Below, one piece after another: positions 46,393-55,563 of a stretch of DNA of 64,000 nucleotides; the stretch's first letter is position 1; the number at the start of each line of letters is the position of its first letter. Origin of the DNA: Saprospiraceae bacterium (GTDB taxonomy: Bacteria; Bacteroidota; Bacteroidia; Chitinophagales; Saprospiraceae); NCBI GenBank assembly GCA_041392805.1, contig JAWKLJ010000002.1, forward strand, positions 124,001 to 188,000. The letters run 5' to 3'. The notes under the pieces are model-generated. The model saw only the letters and a program-made list of their open reading frames with translations. It searched no databases and was not told where the DNA came from. The position numbers and the translations under genes are program-made.

Positions 46393-47313
46393 TTATACCT
46401 TCCGGCGCTTCTTCCAGGTTTGGTCAAAACGTGTTGCGGTAAGACCAACGAATGTCGTCACGGCGTAAAAAAAATCAGGATTTATAAATGCGAAATCATC
46501 CGTTGGTTTGTGGTATCCGGGATGGTCTTCTACACCAAAATACAAATAGGGTATTCCCCGCTTGAGAAACATGCCATGGTCACTGGACATTGTCCAATTA
46601 TCGGAGCCCGTATATTCCGGACCTTCGTGTTTGGTGGTAATGGTAAGCTCATGCTGTTTTATGACCTTTTTCAAGACTTGGTTAAGTTTTGGGAAATCAT
46701 ATAAACCACAAATATTAATAGTATTGTCTTGGTTTCTGCTGATCATATCCATGTTGATGTTGAGCAAGATTTGATCTCGTTCCACTGGTGGGTCCTCTAC
46801 AAACCGATCGGCGCCTTTTAGGCCAAGCTCCTCTGCGTCAAAAAAAGCAAAGAGGATGCTGTGTTTAGGTGGATTTTTCTTAAAATGGGCAACAAGGGCC
46901 AAGAGTGCCGCCGTTCCCGAAGCATTATCATCCGCACCGTTATAAATGTTTCCATTCCGAATGCCTAGGTGGTCATAGTGCGCAGATAAAACGATATAGT
47001 GCTTTGGGAATTTGGTTCCGCTAATTTTAGCAACAACATTATGACCCGTATGCTGCTTTTTCATAAAGTCCAGAAATCCAAAGGTATCAATCAAGGTACT
47101 GTAGGCCGGAGTGATCCCCTTGAGCTGGTTTACTAAATAAGTTCTGGCTTTTTCATTTTCGCCTGTAGCTCTACCTGCATATTCATCAGAAGATAAAATT
47201 TCCAAATCTTTTAGCAGTTGCGTTTTGTCAATTTGAGCCGATAAGCTGGAAAGCAAGATTGAGCAAGTGATAACGCTTATTAATTTAACAAATGGATATG
47301 GCATATTTTTCAT
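46393..47313 (-). CDS. M28 family zinc aminopeptidase-like peptidase, secreted
   Basis: A 306-residue protein with a signal peptide (about 1-27, ending SSLSAQ). The M28 metal ligands are visible: AHYDHLG at 111-117 (His112, Asp114), NGADDNASG (Asp128 or Asp129), DAEELGLKG (catalytic Glu161, ligand Glu162), MDMISRN, and a final His in GVEDHPGYHKPTDD. It probably trims peptides in the periplasm or outside. It is transcribed alone on the minus strand, 68 bp upstream of der. Confidence 0.92.
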   Translation of the reverse strand: MKNMPYPFVKLISVITCSILLSSLSAQIDKTQLLKDLEILSSDEYAGRATGENEKARTYLVNQLKGITPAYSTLIDTFGFLDFMKKQHTGHNVVAKISGTKFPKHYIVLSAHYDHLGIRNGNIYNGADDNASGTAALLALVAHFKKNPPKHSILFAFFDAEELGLKGADRFVEDPPVERDQILLNINMDMISRNQDNTINICGLYDFPKLNQVLKKVIKQHELTITTKHEGPEYTGSDNWTMSSDHGMFLKRGIPYLYFGVEDHPGYHKPTDDFAFINPDFFYAVTTFVGLTATRFDQTWKKRRKV

Positions 47314-47344
47314 TTTTTAATTTGCTGAGTATGTGCTGCGGAGC

Positions 47345-47393
47345 GAGGCATCAGCATTTTGTCCAGGTAGCCCTCCCCAAAACTGCGGATGTC
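47345..47393. repeat. Hairpin repeat family D, diverged copy 4
   Basis: GAGGCATCAGCATTTTG and CAAAACTGCGGATGTCCTC form a partly paired stem in the same context (GAGCGAG before the left arm) as the copy at 39669. It is followed by a CTTCCCA-type array (47438-47474). Both lie in the 275-bp gap between two divergent genes. Confidence 0.55.
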
Positions 47394-47437
47394 CTCCTAC
47401 ACATTAAGGACAACATTTAATGGACTTTTGGCGCTTT

Positions 47438-47474
47438 CCCACTTCCACTTTCCCACTTCCCCTTTCCGACTTCA
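47438..47474. repeat. Short CTTCCCA/CTTCCGA array
   Basis: About 37 bp of CCCACTTCC and CTTTCC units of the kind seen at 5640, 21538 and 51549. It is bracketed by TTTAATGGAC (about 47417) and GTCCATTTAG (about 47494), an imperfect inverted pair. Confidence 0.7.
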
Positions 47475-47517
47475 AAACCATGAACATCTAATGTCCATTT
47501 AGCTTTTGCCTACTCAA

Positions 47518-47551
47518 TTGGTGCAAAGATGCCCAAACTTCCGTAAATTTG
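47518..47551 (+). promoter_or_regulatory. Candidate Bacteroidota promoter for the PAP2/haloperoxidase gene
   Basis: TTG at 47518-47520 and TAAATTTG at 47544-47551 (TAnnTTTG) are separated by 23 bp. The gene starts 37 bp downstream at 47589. Confidence 0.55.
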
Positions 47552-47588
47552 CGCCGATGTTGCATTTTTTACCAAATTACCATAAAGC

Positions 47589-48914
47589 ATGAGGTTGCTG
47601 TTGTATTGCCTAATATTTTGTAGTGTTTGGATCGTGGGTTGTGAAGCCATTAATCCTAATTTCCAAGCAGAGGCCAGTGATGCGTCCTTTTTTCATCGTT
47701 CGATGAAGCAATTAACAGATGTAATTGTGCACGATATATTTTCTCCCCCAGTGGCTAGCCGGATTTATGCCTATCCTTCCATTGCTGCTTATGAAGTCGC
47801 TATTCACGGAGATAGTAGCTACCAAAGTCTGGTGGGGCAGCTCAATGGATTGACGGAACTGCCTCAACCTGAGGCAGGTGCTACCTATTGCTATCCCCTG
47901 GCAAGTATTCATGCTTTTTTGACGGTAGGGCAAAAATTCATCTTTTCAGAAGATACGATACAGCGTTTCCGCGATAAAATCGACCAGGAATTTAAAGCCT
48001 TGAAAATTCCTAAAGCGGTCTACGATAGATCAATTGCTTATGGTGGAGAAGTGGCCAGGGCCATTATTGACTGGGCTGGAAAAGACAACTATAACCAGAC
48101 GAGAACTTACCCTAAATTTGCTATTTTGGACGAGCCTGCCCGCTGGCAACCCACTCCACCTGATTACATGGATGGCATTGAGCCGCATTGGCGTGAAATT
48201 CGGCCATTCGTACTGGATTCAGCCATGCAATTCTCGCCGCCTCCGCCAACCCCTTTTGATATGGATAAAAATAGCCAGTTTTATCAAGAAATGATGGAGG
48301 TGTACCATGCACTGGATGAAGATCAGGAAAATCGCCTGGAAATTGCCCGATTTTGGGATTGTAACCCATATGTGTCGCACCATACTGGCCATGTGATGTA
48401 TGCTACCAAAAAAATAACGCCTGGTGGGCACTGGATAGGCATTGCTAAGATCGCTTGTGAGAAAAAAGGCACGGATTTTTTAGAAACAGTTTCAACCTAT
48501 ATGCTTACGTCCGTCGCGCTGGCAGATGCTTTTATCAGTTGTTGGGATGAAAAATACCGAAGCAATCTTATCCGTCCTGAGACGGTGATCAATCGCCATG
48601 TGGATGAAGAGTGGTTACCTGCCTTGCAGACGCCTCCTTTCCCGGAATACACCAGTGGACATAGTGTCATCTCTAGGTCCGCTGCCATTGCCTTGACTTC
48701 TCTGTTCGGTGAAAATTTTTCCTTTGAGGATGATACAGAAGAAGAATATGGTTTGACTGTTCGTTCGTTTACTTCCTTTAAGCATGCATCGGAAGAAGCA
48801 GCCCTTAGTCGCTTATATGGAGGTATCCATTATCGACCAGCGATTGACAATGGCGTGGCACAAGGCGAAAAAGTGGGGCGCTTCGTTGTGGCGAATGTGA
48901 AGATAAAAAAGTGA
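47589..48914 (+). CDS. Vanadium-dependent haloperoxidase-like PAP2 lipoprotein
   Basis: A 441-residue lipoprotein (signal 1-17, lipobox ending VGC, Cys18). The all-helical C-terminal half has the PAP2/vanadate-site motifs: Lys322 and Arg329-Pro330 in EKYRSNLIRP, Ser356-Gly357-His358 in PEYTSGHSV, and Ser407-Arg408 with His414 and Asp420 in SRLYGGIHYRPAID. These could bind vanadate or phosphate. Whether it acts as a haloperoxidase or an acid phosphatase cannot be told from sequence. An SLC13 transporter follows on the same strand. Confidence 0.85.
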   Translation: MRLLLYCLIFCSVWIVGCEAINPNFQAEASDASFFHRSMKQLTDVIVHDIFSPPVASRIYAYPSIAAYEVAIHGDSSYQSLVGQLNGLTELPQPEAGATYCYPLASIHAFLTVGQKFIFSEDTIQRFRDKIDQEFKALKIPKAVYDRSIAYGGEVARAIIDWAGKDNYNQTRTYPKFAILDEPARWQPTPPDYMDGIEPHWREIRPFVLDSAMQFSPPPPTPFDMDKNSQFYQEMMEVYHALDEDQENRLEIARFWDCNPYVSHHTGHVMYATKKITPGGHWIGIAKIACEKKGTDFLETVSTYMLTSVALADAFISCWDEKYRSNLIRPETVINRHVDEEWLPALQTPPFPEYTSGHSVISRSAAIALTSLFGENFSFEDDTEEEYGLTVRSFTSFKHASEEAALSRLYGGIHYRPAIDNGVAQGEKVGRFVVANVKIKK

Positions 48915-48994
48915 AAAAATGAGCCTATCTTCTAACCAACGCCTTGACTACCCAGACAAAATGCGAGATTCATAATAAGCCTTGCCTTCAACAC

Positions 48995-50428
48995 ATGCTA
49001 TTAAAACGAATTGGTTTATTTCTGGGCCCCTTGGTATTGCTCATTGTTTTATTGCTCCCGGCTCCTGGCGGTTTAGAGCCAAAGGCTTGGCGCGTCATAG
49101 CGATGGGCGCATTCATGCTGGTCTGGTGGGTAACAGAAGCGGTACCCTTGCCCGTAACGGCTTTATTGCCAATGGTTTTGTTGCCACTTCTGGGCATTGG
49201 CAGTATGAAAGCAGCCACCGCTCCCTATTCCAACCCAATTGTTTTTTTATTCATGGGCGGCTTTATGATTGCTATCGCTATGGAGCGATGGAATCTTCAT
49301 CGACGCATTGCACTAAACATCGTCCGCATAACAGGTACCAATGCCAATCGGATCGTCTTGGGTTTCTTTTTGGCGACGGCCTCGCTGAGCATGTGGATCA
49401 GCAATACAGCCACGACGGTCATGATGTTACCTATTGCCGCTTCGGTCATTGATTTACTGACCAAAGGAGAAAGCGACTATTCACCAAAACAAGTCCGCAA
49501 TTTCGCGCTTACTTTGATGCTAGGGATCGCCTATTCGGCCAATATTGGTGGGACAGCTACGATTATTGGTACCCCACCGACGGTGGTATTTGTCGGCTTT
49601 ATGAAAGATACGTATGGGGTGGATGTTAGTTTTGCGAAGTGGATGGTATTGGGGCTCCCTTTTGCCGCCATCATGATTGCCCTTACCTATTGGGTATTGG
49701 TCAAACTATTATACCCCAATGGTATGGGGAAGTTTGAGCATGCGCAGCAGCTCATTAAAACGGAGCTCCATGAACTAGGAGAAATGACCATAGGCGAAAA
49801 ACGGATTTTAGCTATTTTTATAGGCACTGCTTTGGCTTGGATCTTAAGACAACCCTTGGACGATTTATTCCCTAACATTGCTATTAGCGATACCCTGATC
49901 GCCATGTTGGCCACCATTCTGCTGTTTGTTGTCCCCGTTAATTATACATCGGGCGAGTTCGTGTTGTCCTGGAAGGATACCCATCGCTTGCCCTGGGGCA
50001 TTTTGTTGTTGTTTGGTGGCGGACTGAGCCTGGCCGCAGCGTTGGAGAATGTTGGGATTATTGGCCTGGTGGGAGCGCAATTTGAGGCCGCCACAGCAAG
50101 CTCTTTTTTGATTCTATTGGGTTTGACGACCGTCTCCTTATTTTTAACAGAAATTATGTCCAATTTGGCCTTGGTAGTGGTGTTTCTGCCGGTTGTAGGC
50201 GGTATAGCGGTTGGCTTGGATATTCCTCCCATCTTGTATGGCATTCCGGTGACATTGGCTGCGAGTTGTGCTTTTATGCTCCCCATGTCCACCCCGCCGA
50301 ATGCTATTGTCTTTGCGAGTGGGCACCTGAGCATCCCTCAGATGATGAAGGCGGGAATCGTATTGAATTTTATGGCTATTTTATTGATTGCTTTGATTGC
50401 GAAGTTTTTGTTGCCGCTGTTGTTTTAG
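48995..50428 (+). CDS. SLC13/DASS family sodium-coupled anion transporter
   Basis: An inner-membrane transporter of about 477 residues with ~11-12 spans, probably for dicarboxylates or sulfate. The ATG at 48995 (MLLKRIGLFLGPLVLLIVLL) fits the family; a TTG at 48944 would add 17 polar residues. The two sodium-site repeats are visible: WISNTATTVMMLPIA with GGTATIIGTPPTVVFVG, and MSNLALVVVFLPVVGGIA with MLPMSTPPNAIVFASG. It converges on the aspartoacylase-like gene with only 4 bp between stops. Confidence 0.92.
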   Translation: MLLKRIGLFLGPLVLLIVLLLPAPGGLEPKAWRVIAMGAFMLVWWVTEAVPLPVTALLPMVLLPLLGIGSMKAATAPYSNPIVFLFMGGFMIAIAMERWNLHRRIALNIVRITGTNANRIVLGFFLATASLSMWISNTATTVMMLPIAASVIDLLTKGESDYSPKQVRNFALTLMLGIAYSANIGGTATIIGTPPTVVFVGFMKDTYGVDVSFAKWMVLGLPFAAIMIALTYWVLVKLLYPNGMGKFEHAQQLIKTELHELGEMTIGEKRILAIFIGTALAWILRQPLDDLFPNIAISDTLIAMLATILLFVVPVNYTSGEFVLSWKDTHRLPWGILLLFGGGLSLAAALENVGIIGLVGAQFEAATASSFLILLGLTTVSLFLTEIMSNLALVVVFLPVVGGIAVGLDIPPILYGIPVTLAASCAFMLPMSTPPNAIVFASGHLSIPQMMKAGIVLNFMAILLIALIAKFLLPLLF

Positions 50429-50432
50429 CCCC

Positions 50433-51383
50433 TCAATAAGCAATGTGAAACAGCGCATCTCCAGGATTAATCACCGGTGTATTATTATGCCCAATGATAT
50501 GCCCATCATGCGGTGCATAAATAGTGGTGTGGGGCCCTGTGCCGAAGGGGTCATTGATTCGACCTATTGGTTCTCCCTGCCTGACGGGTTGGCCTGATCT
50601 TTTACTCCACAAAAACAAGCCCCCCTTGGAAGCTCTTATCCAGGTGGTATGATGAAAAAGACTATTTGCTGTTGCCTTGGGGGCAGATTCGATCATTTGA
50701 TGGTGGAACAATAAGCGTTGGATGCCCGCTAAACCATGTTCAATGGAAAGGCCATCATAACGGAGGTTTTCACCACCCTCAAAAACGAGGATGGACTTTT
50801 TTTGATCAAGGGCGACCTTGCGCAGTGATTTGCCGATCGGGCTCATGGGCAAGGTGTAGCGAGCGCCAAAAACTTTGGCCAATTCCTCGGCACGGCTATC
50901 TTTGGGGCTAAACCTGACCTGCGGGTAATTGTAATGGTTATTTCCGCCCGTATGAAAGTCTACTCCAAAATCTATCAAGGGCAGAATCCGTTTAGTGAGG
51001 ATGCGGGCCATTCTGGAGGCCAGAGAACCTTTGGTTGTGCCTGGAAAACTGCGGTTGACATCCTTACCATCGGGGACTTCTCTGGAGAAGTTGATAAAGC
51101 CATATATATTCAGAATCGGAATGGCAATGACACTCCCTGCTTTTAAATTTTCAAAAAAATTTTGCTGTAAGGAACGACGTACAATCTCTACACCATTGAT
51201 TTCGTCTCCATGTACGCCGCCAAGGATTAAAAAGGCAGGCCCTGGGTTTTTGCTCCTGAAAACATGGGCGCGGATCCCAATTTTATTACCAGAGGGTAGC
51301 TCTCCAACGGGCAAACGGATCATTTTGTTCTCCCCCGGTTCAATAGTTTGGTTATGAATGATAAAGTTGGTGGGTTCGTTCAT
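50433..51383 (-). CDS. Succinylglutamate desuccinylase/aspartoacylase family (M14) protein
   Basis: A 316-residue zinc carboxypeptidase-like amidohydrolase. The start at 51383 (MNEPTNFIIHNQTIEPGENK) matches the family's N-terminus; the frame extends upstream to 51569 but runs through a CTTCCCA repeat. Zinc ligands are His58 and Glu61 in VHGDEINGVE and His144 in DFHTGG; DVNRSFPG is the substrate-site motif and VFEGGE carries the catalytic Glu. The C-terminal barrel region (GRINDPFGTGPHTTIYAPHD) is typical. Family members remove acyl groups from amino acids or act on related amides; the substrate is unknown. Confidence 0.88.
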   Translation of the reverse strand: MNEPTNFIIHNQTIEPGENKMIRLPVGELPSGNKIGIRAHVFRSKNPGPAFLILGGVHGDEINGVEIVRRSLQQNFFENLKAGSVIAIPILNIYGFINFSREVPDGKDVNRSFPGTTKGSLASRMARILTKRILPLIDFGVDFHTGGNNHYNYPQVRFSPKDSRAEELAKVFGARYTLPMSPIGKSLRKVALDQKKSILVFEGGENLRYDGLSIEHGLAGIQRLLFHHQMIESAPKATANSLFHHTTWIRASKGGLFLWSKRSGQPVRQGEPIGRINDPFGTGPHTTIYAPHDGHIIGHNNTPVINPGDALFHIAY

Positions 51384-51548
51384 GTATTTTAGCATCTGTT
51401 TGTAAATTGCTACGTAGTGTGTCCTTTTCTTCACACAAAATAAGTCAATACAACTAAAAGAAGGTACGAAAGGATCATTATAATCTTGGAGCTCAATTTC
51501 TAGACTTGTCGGAAGGTGGAAATCGGAAGAAAGGCCAGGAGCGCAATT

Positions 51549-51575
51549 TTCCCACTTCCGACTTCCCACTTCCCT
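51549..51575. repeat. Short CTTCCCA/CTTCCGA array
   Basis: TTCCCACTTCCGACTTCCCACTTCCC, one unit type with the arrays at 5640, 21538 and 47438. It lies upstream of the M14 gene on the minus strand, between it and the oxidoreductase operon. Confidence 0.65.
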
Positions 51576-51729
51576 GTAAAACAGAGACTTCCCAAAAGTG
51601 TAAAAAGCCCAGTCAATTGTGAATGGGCACCTTCCTAACCAAAAGGTAGCAATAAAATGATTAGGCGAAAAGCCAAAGAAATACTAACTTTAGAGTTATC
51701 GTTTTACTCATAAGAAAAACCAACACATT

Positions 51730-53148
51730 GTGAAGAGGAGAAAATTTATTCAACTTGCCGGAGCAGGTGCTGCTACCTTCTCTATTGTTCCCCGACATGT
51801 ATTGGGGAGAGGCTACATCGCGCCCAGTGATAAGTTAAATATTGCTGCTATTGGTGTGGGAGGCAAAGGAGAGGTCAATACCAACCTGTCTTACAACAAT
51901 GGATCAGATAATATGGTGGCCCTCTGCGATGTAGATGATCGAATGGCTGTTAAAGCTCGAAAACGGTGGCCGAATGCGCCTTATTATCGTGATTTCAGGG
52001 AAATGCTGGATAAGGAAGGGGCACAAATTGATGCCGTTTTGGTCAGCACACCCGATCATATGCATGCCGTCCAAGCCTTGGAAGCGATGAAAAGAGGCAA
52101 GCATGTCTACTGCGAAAAACCGCTCACCCATGATATCTATGAGGCTCGAATCCTGACCAGAGCCGCCGAGCAGTACAAGGTCGTTACACAAATGGGCAAC
52201 CAGGGCAGTAGTGGTGATGCAACTCGTTATGTAGAAAGCTGGATTCAAGGTGGTTTAATAGGAGACGTTCATACGGTCCATGTCTGGACCAACCGCCCGG
52301 TCTGGCCGCAAGGTATTCCTATGCCTACCAGCAAGCATGACATTCCTGCAGCAGTAGATTGGGATTTATGGCTGGGGACTGCCCCTAAAAGGGACTTTAA
52401 TCCTTTGTACATCCCTGCCAACTGGCGCGGTTGGGTTGATTTTGGGACGGGTGCGCTGGGAGACATGGGCTGCCATTTCATAGATGTTCCTTTTCGAGCT
52501 TTAAAACTTGGATACCCTTCTTCGGTATATTGCAGTGCTGCTGGTGTTTGGAAGGGCTTTTTTGAGCCTGATATGACGATGGACAGCTATCCTGCCGCCA
52601 CTAAAATTCATATTCAATTTCCGGAAAGGGGAGGGCTTTCGCCCGTGGAGCTGATTTGGTACGACGGCGGCATTACTCCTGCCCGCCCAGCAGAATTATT
52701 GCCGGATGAGGCATTTGGGGAATGGGATGGCGGCATTCTTTTTGAAGGTAGCCAAGGCAAATTAATGGCTGGCCTATTTGGTACTAATCCTACCATCCTA
52801 CCTACTTCAAAGATGGCATTTATCAAACAACCAAAACCATCCAAACCTTTGGTGGATGGGGGAACAGAGGGGCACCAGCAACAATGGGTGAAGGCTTGCA
52901 AAGAAGGATACGGTGCCTACACCAGCTCTTCTTTTGCCGAAGCAGGGCCATTAACCGAAACGGTGTTGATGGGGAATTTGGCCGTATTGAGCTATAATTA
53001 TACGGAAACCAATGCGGCAGGGAACCTCAGTTTTCCAGGACGCAAGCAGTTGCTTTGGGACGGAGAAAATATGACCATTACTAATTTTGATCCTGCGAAT
53101 CAGTTTGTTAAAAGAACCTATAGAGGAGACTGGGATTTTAAACTATAA
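51730..53148 (+). CDS. Gfo/Idh/MocA family oxidoreductase with Tat-type signal
   Basis: A 472-residue NAD(P)-dependent oxidoreductase beginning with GTG. The N-terminus MKRRKFIQLAGAGAATFSIV is a twin-arginine signal, so the enzyme is probably exported folded with its cofactor. The Rossmann motif is at 42-47 (GVGGKG) and the conserved EKP at 129-131 (CEKPLTHD); the C-terminal substrate domain carries GDMGCHFIDVPFRALKLG. It is the first gene of a three-gene operon (3 bp to the next). The substrate is likely a sugar or cyclitol, not identified. Confidence 0.92.
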   Translation: MKRRKFIQLAGAGAATFSIVPRHVLGRGYIAPSDKLNIAAIGVGGKGEVNTNLSYNNGSDNMVALCDVDDRMAVKARKRWPNAPYYRDFREMLDKEGAQIDAVLVSTPDHMHAVQALEAMKRGKHVYCEKPLTHDIYEARILTRAAEQYKVVTQMGNQGSSGDATRYVESWIQGGLIGDVHTVHVWTNRPVWPQGIPMPTSKHDIPAAVDWDLWLGTAPKRDFNPLYIPANWRGWVDFGTGALGDMGCHFIDVPFRALKLGYPSSVYCSAAGVWKGFFEPDMTMDSYPAATKIHIQFPERGGLSPVELIWYDGGITPARPAELLPDEAFGEWDGGILFEGSQGKLMAGLFGTNPTILPTSKMAFIKQPKPSKPLVDGGTEGHQQQWVKACKEGYGAYTSSSFAEAGPLTETVLMGNLAVLSYNYTETNAAGNLSFPGRKQLLWDGENMTITNFDPANQFVKRTYRGDWDFKL

Positions 53149-53151
53149 ACT

Positions 53152-54354
53152 ATGTCACATCATCATCACAAAGTTACCATGTTAGGCACTGGCCTAATCG
53201 GTATGTTTTATACCATGACCTTGCATAGTCACCGGGGTCAGGATCGGGTCCATATGGTCTACTCCCGTACCGCAGCCAATGCCCAAAAATTTGCTACAGA
53301 ATGGGGTATACCCCGTTTCACCGATGACATGGAGGAAGCCATCAATGATCCTGAAACAGACGTGGTGGTCATCGGACTCCCTAATAACCTGCACCGAAAA
53401 GCAGTGGAATTGGCTGTAAAGGCAGGCAAGGCGATCCTTTGCACCAAACCCCTGGCCATGAACGGCAAGGAAGCCCTGGAATTGTTGGAGCTGGTAGAGC
53501 AAGCTGGCATTTTCCATGGTTATTTAGAAGACTTGTGTTATACCCCGAAAACCCTGAAAGCTTTGGAATCGGTGCAGCGTGGAGCGGTAGGGGAGGTCAC
53601 CTGGACCCGTGCCAGAGAAGCCCATCCGGGGCCACACAGCGACTGGTTTTGGGATCCGGCACAATCCGGAGGGGGCGCCATTATCGATCTGGGATGTCAT
53701 TGCATAGAAATTGGTAGGAATTATATTGGTAAAAATGTACGTCCCATAGAAGTCATGTGTTGGGCTGATACTTTGGTCAAACCCATCAAAGCAGAAGACA
53801 ATGCCATTGCTTTAATCAAATATGAAACGGGAGCCATCAGCCAGATAGAAGTCAGCTGGTCGTTTCGAGGCGGGATGGATTTGCGGGATGAGGTAGCAGG
53901 AACCGAAGGAAGCTTGCGCACCGACCATTGGCTGCGGACCGGGTTAGAGCTTTTTACGGCACAGGGCACTGACGGCTATGTTTCCGAAAAAGCGGAATCA
54001 GAAACGGGCTGGTTGTTTCCCGTTGGCGATGAGGTCCATTCGCTTGGTTATACCCATATGTTTACCGACATGTTTGATGCCTGGGACCAGGGTAAAACAC
54101 CCATGGAAACCTTTTATGATGGCTACATTGTCAACGCCATTATGGATGCCTGCTACCTTTCCGCCAAAAGCAAAAAATGGGAGCCGATCCATTTGCCTCT
54201 GTGGCGGGGAGGCGAACAAAAGGTCAGCAAAATTGGCCCTAAAACGTATGATGCCGACCATTGGTTGATTAAAGAAGAAAAAATGCCAGATGGCAGCAAA
54301 AAGGTCATCTTGAAAAACAAAGAAACAGGTGAAATTGTGCAGCAAATTGTTTGA
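53152..54354 (+). CDS. Gfo/Idh/MocA family oxidoreductase, cytoplasmic
   Basis: A 400-residue oxidoreductase with GTGLIG at 12-17 for cofactor binding, CTKPLAM at 97-103 (Thr-Lys-Pro instead of the usual Glu-Lys-Pro) and [15 protein letters not shown] in the substrate domain. It starts [12 protein letters not shown]; the His run is natural to this gene. It has no signal peptide, unlike the previous gene, so the pair works in different compartments. The gap to the SDR gene is 10 bp. Confidence 0.9.
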   Translation: MSHHHHKVTMLGTGLIGMFYTMTLHSHRGQDRVHMVYSRTAANAQKFATEWGIPRFTDDMEEAINDPETDVVVIGLPNNLHRKAVELAVKAGKAILCTKPLAMNGKEALELLELVEQAGIFHGYLEDLCYTPKTLKALESVQRGAVGEVTWTRAREAHPGPHSDWFWDPAQSGGGAIIDLGCHCIEIGRNYIGKNVRPIEVMCWADTLVKPIKAEDNAIALIKYETGAISQIEVSWSFRGGMDLRDEVAGTEGSLRTDHWLRTGLELFTAQGTDGYVSEKAESETGWLFPVGDEVHSLGYTHMFTDMFDAWDQGKTPMETFYDGYIVNAIMDACYLSAKSKKWEPIHLPLWRGGEQKVSKIGPKTYDADHWLIKEEKMPDGSKKVILKNKETGEIVQQIV

Positions 54355-54364
54355 GTGCGAATAG

Positions 54365-55141
54365 ATGGAGGGATTATTAAAGGATAAAAACATTGTTATT
54401 ATTGGAGGGACGAATGGCATAGGCCTTTCAGCCGGAAAGGCATTTGTTAGCCAGGGAGCCAAGGTGCTGGCTTTGGGTTTACCTGGCGATAACTCGCCTA
54501 CCACCCATTGGACACCTTACACCGCAGACGCCACCATAGCAGGCGCCGCCGAATCTGCCATCCAAAGGTGCGTCGAGCAATATGGAGGTTTCGATGCCCT
54601 GTTCCATGTAGTAGGTGGAAGTGGCAGAAAATGGGGCGATGGTCCCTTACACGAAATGAGCCTGGAAGGCTGGGAAATGACCTTGAACCTGAATTTGACT
54701 TCAGTGATGCTTTCCAATCGGGCCGCTATTCGCTATTTCCTGGCACATCGGCAAAAGGGTAGTATCTTAAATGTGAGTTCTGTATTGGCCTTTTCCCCTT
54801 CGCCCGGGCATTTTTCTACCCACGCCTATGCGACCGCTAAGGCCGCCATCATTGGTTTTTCAAAATCCATAGCGGCCTATTATGCCCCTCAAAATATCCG
54901 AGTGAATGTCCTTGCACCTGGACTGACCAATACCCCAATGGCCCAAAGAGCTGCGGAAAACGAAAGCATTCAGCATTTTATAAAAACCAAACAGCCACTG
55001 GATGGAGGCAGGATGGCAGAAACCGCTGACCTGGACGCCGCTGCGGTTTATTTTCTTTCTGACCATTCGGCATTTACAACGGGGCAAGTCCTGGCTGTAG
55101 ATGGGGGTTGGTCCGTGAGTGAAGGGCAATATGGTAGCTAG
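54365..55141 (+). CDS. SDR family oxidoreductase
   Basis: A 258-residue classical short-chain dehydrogenase. It has a GGTNGIG cofactor motif at 14-20, an NVSS element around 136-139 (catalytic Ser) and YATAK with Tyr155 and Lys159. C-terminal VLAPGLTNTPMAQRAA and FTTGQVLAVDGGWSV are typical. It is the last gene of the operon with the two Gfo/Idh/MocA enzymes and could oxidise a hydroxyl of the same substrate. Confidence 0.92.
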   Translation: MEGLLKDKNIVIIGGTNGIGLSAGKAFVSQGAKVLALGLPGDNSPTTHWTPYTADATIAGAAESAIQRCVEQYGGFDALFHVVGGSGRKWGDGPLHEMSLEGWEMTLNLNLTSVMLSNRAAIRYFLAHRQKGSILNVSSVLAFSPSPGHFSTHAYATAKAAIIGFSKSIAAYYAPQNIRVNVLAPGLTNTPMAQRAAENESIQHFIKTKQPLDGGRMAETADLDAAAVYFLSDHSAFTTGQVLAVDGGWSVSEGQYGS

Positions 55142-55170
55142 TATCCTTGTATCAATAAAATACTACAAAA

Positions 55171-55223
55171 TTGGTTTAATTATTTAGAATATCCTATCTT
55201 TGCAAATACTACATTATAGTATT
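55171..55223 (+). promoter_or_regulatory. Promoter and candidate PadR operator
   Basis: TTG at 55171-55173 and TATCTTTG at 55195-55202 (TAnnTTTG) with 21 bp between them make a good Bacteroidota promoter. Immediately downstream, AATACT and AGTATT (55205-55210 and 55218-55223) form an inverted repeat just before the padR ATG at 55229. A further AATACT half-site lies near 55159. Autoregulation by the PadR protein is inferred. Confidence 0.65.
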
Positions 55224-55228
55224 ATAAA

Positions 55229-55558
55229 ATGGAGCAATATAAAATCGGAGAATTTGAGGAGCTGGTACTCCTTACAGTCGGCATATTGCATGGTAACGCC
55301 TATGGAATCACGATCAAAGATGAGATCGAGGAAAGACTAGATCGAAAAGTAAGTGTAGGAGCTCTTCAGATAACATTGAGGCGACTGGAGAAAAAGGGAT
55401 TTCTAAAATCCAACCATGGTGAAACCTCTACCGCTCGTCGGGGGCGTCCTAAACTGTACTTCACGATCACTCCTTACGGTAAAAAAGCTATTGAATACAC
55501 CAGGCAAACGCGGGATGAACTTTGGAACGCGCTTCCTGCATTTGTTCTAAACTTGTAA
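55229..55558 (+). CDS. PadR family transcriptional regulator
   Basis: A 109-residue winged-helix regulator (IGEFEELVLLTVGILHGNAYG; VSVGALQITLRRLEKKGFLK; STARRGRPKLYFTITPYGK). It lacks a long C-terminal dimerisation helix. The gene is followed by an ABC-permease-like gene after 5 bp; PadR next to such permeases with a PadR-associated prefix domain is a recurring Bacteroidota pattern, and it probably controls that gene and itself. Confidence 0.93.
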   Translation: MEQYKIGEFEELVLLTVGILHGNAYGITIKDEIEERLDRKVSVGALQITLRRLEKKGFLKSNHGETSTARRGRPKLYFTITPYGKKAIEYTRQTRDELWNALPAFVLNL

Positions 55559-55563
55559 CAAAC

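Noticed and set aside
51384..51569. Longer start for the M14 gene
   Set aside because: The extension includes a CTTCCCA-type array and has no family similarity; MNEPTNF at 51383 fits the family.
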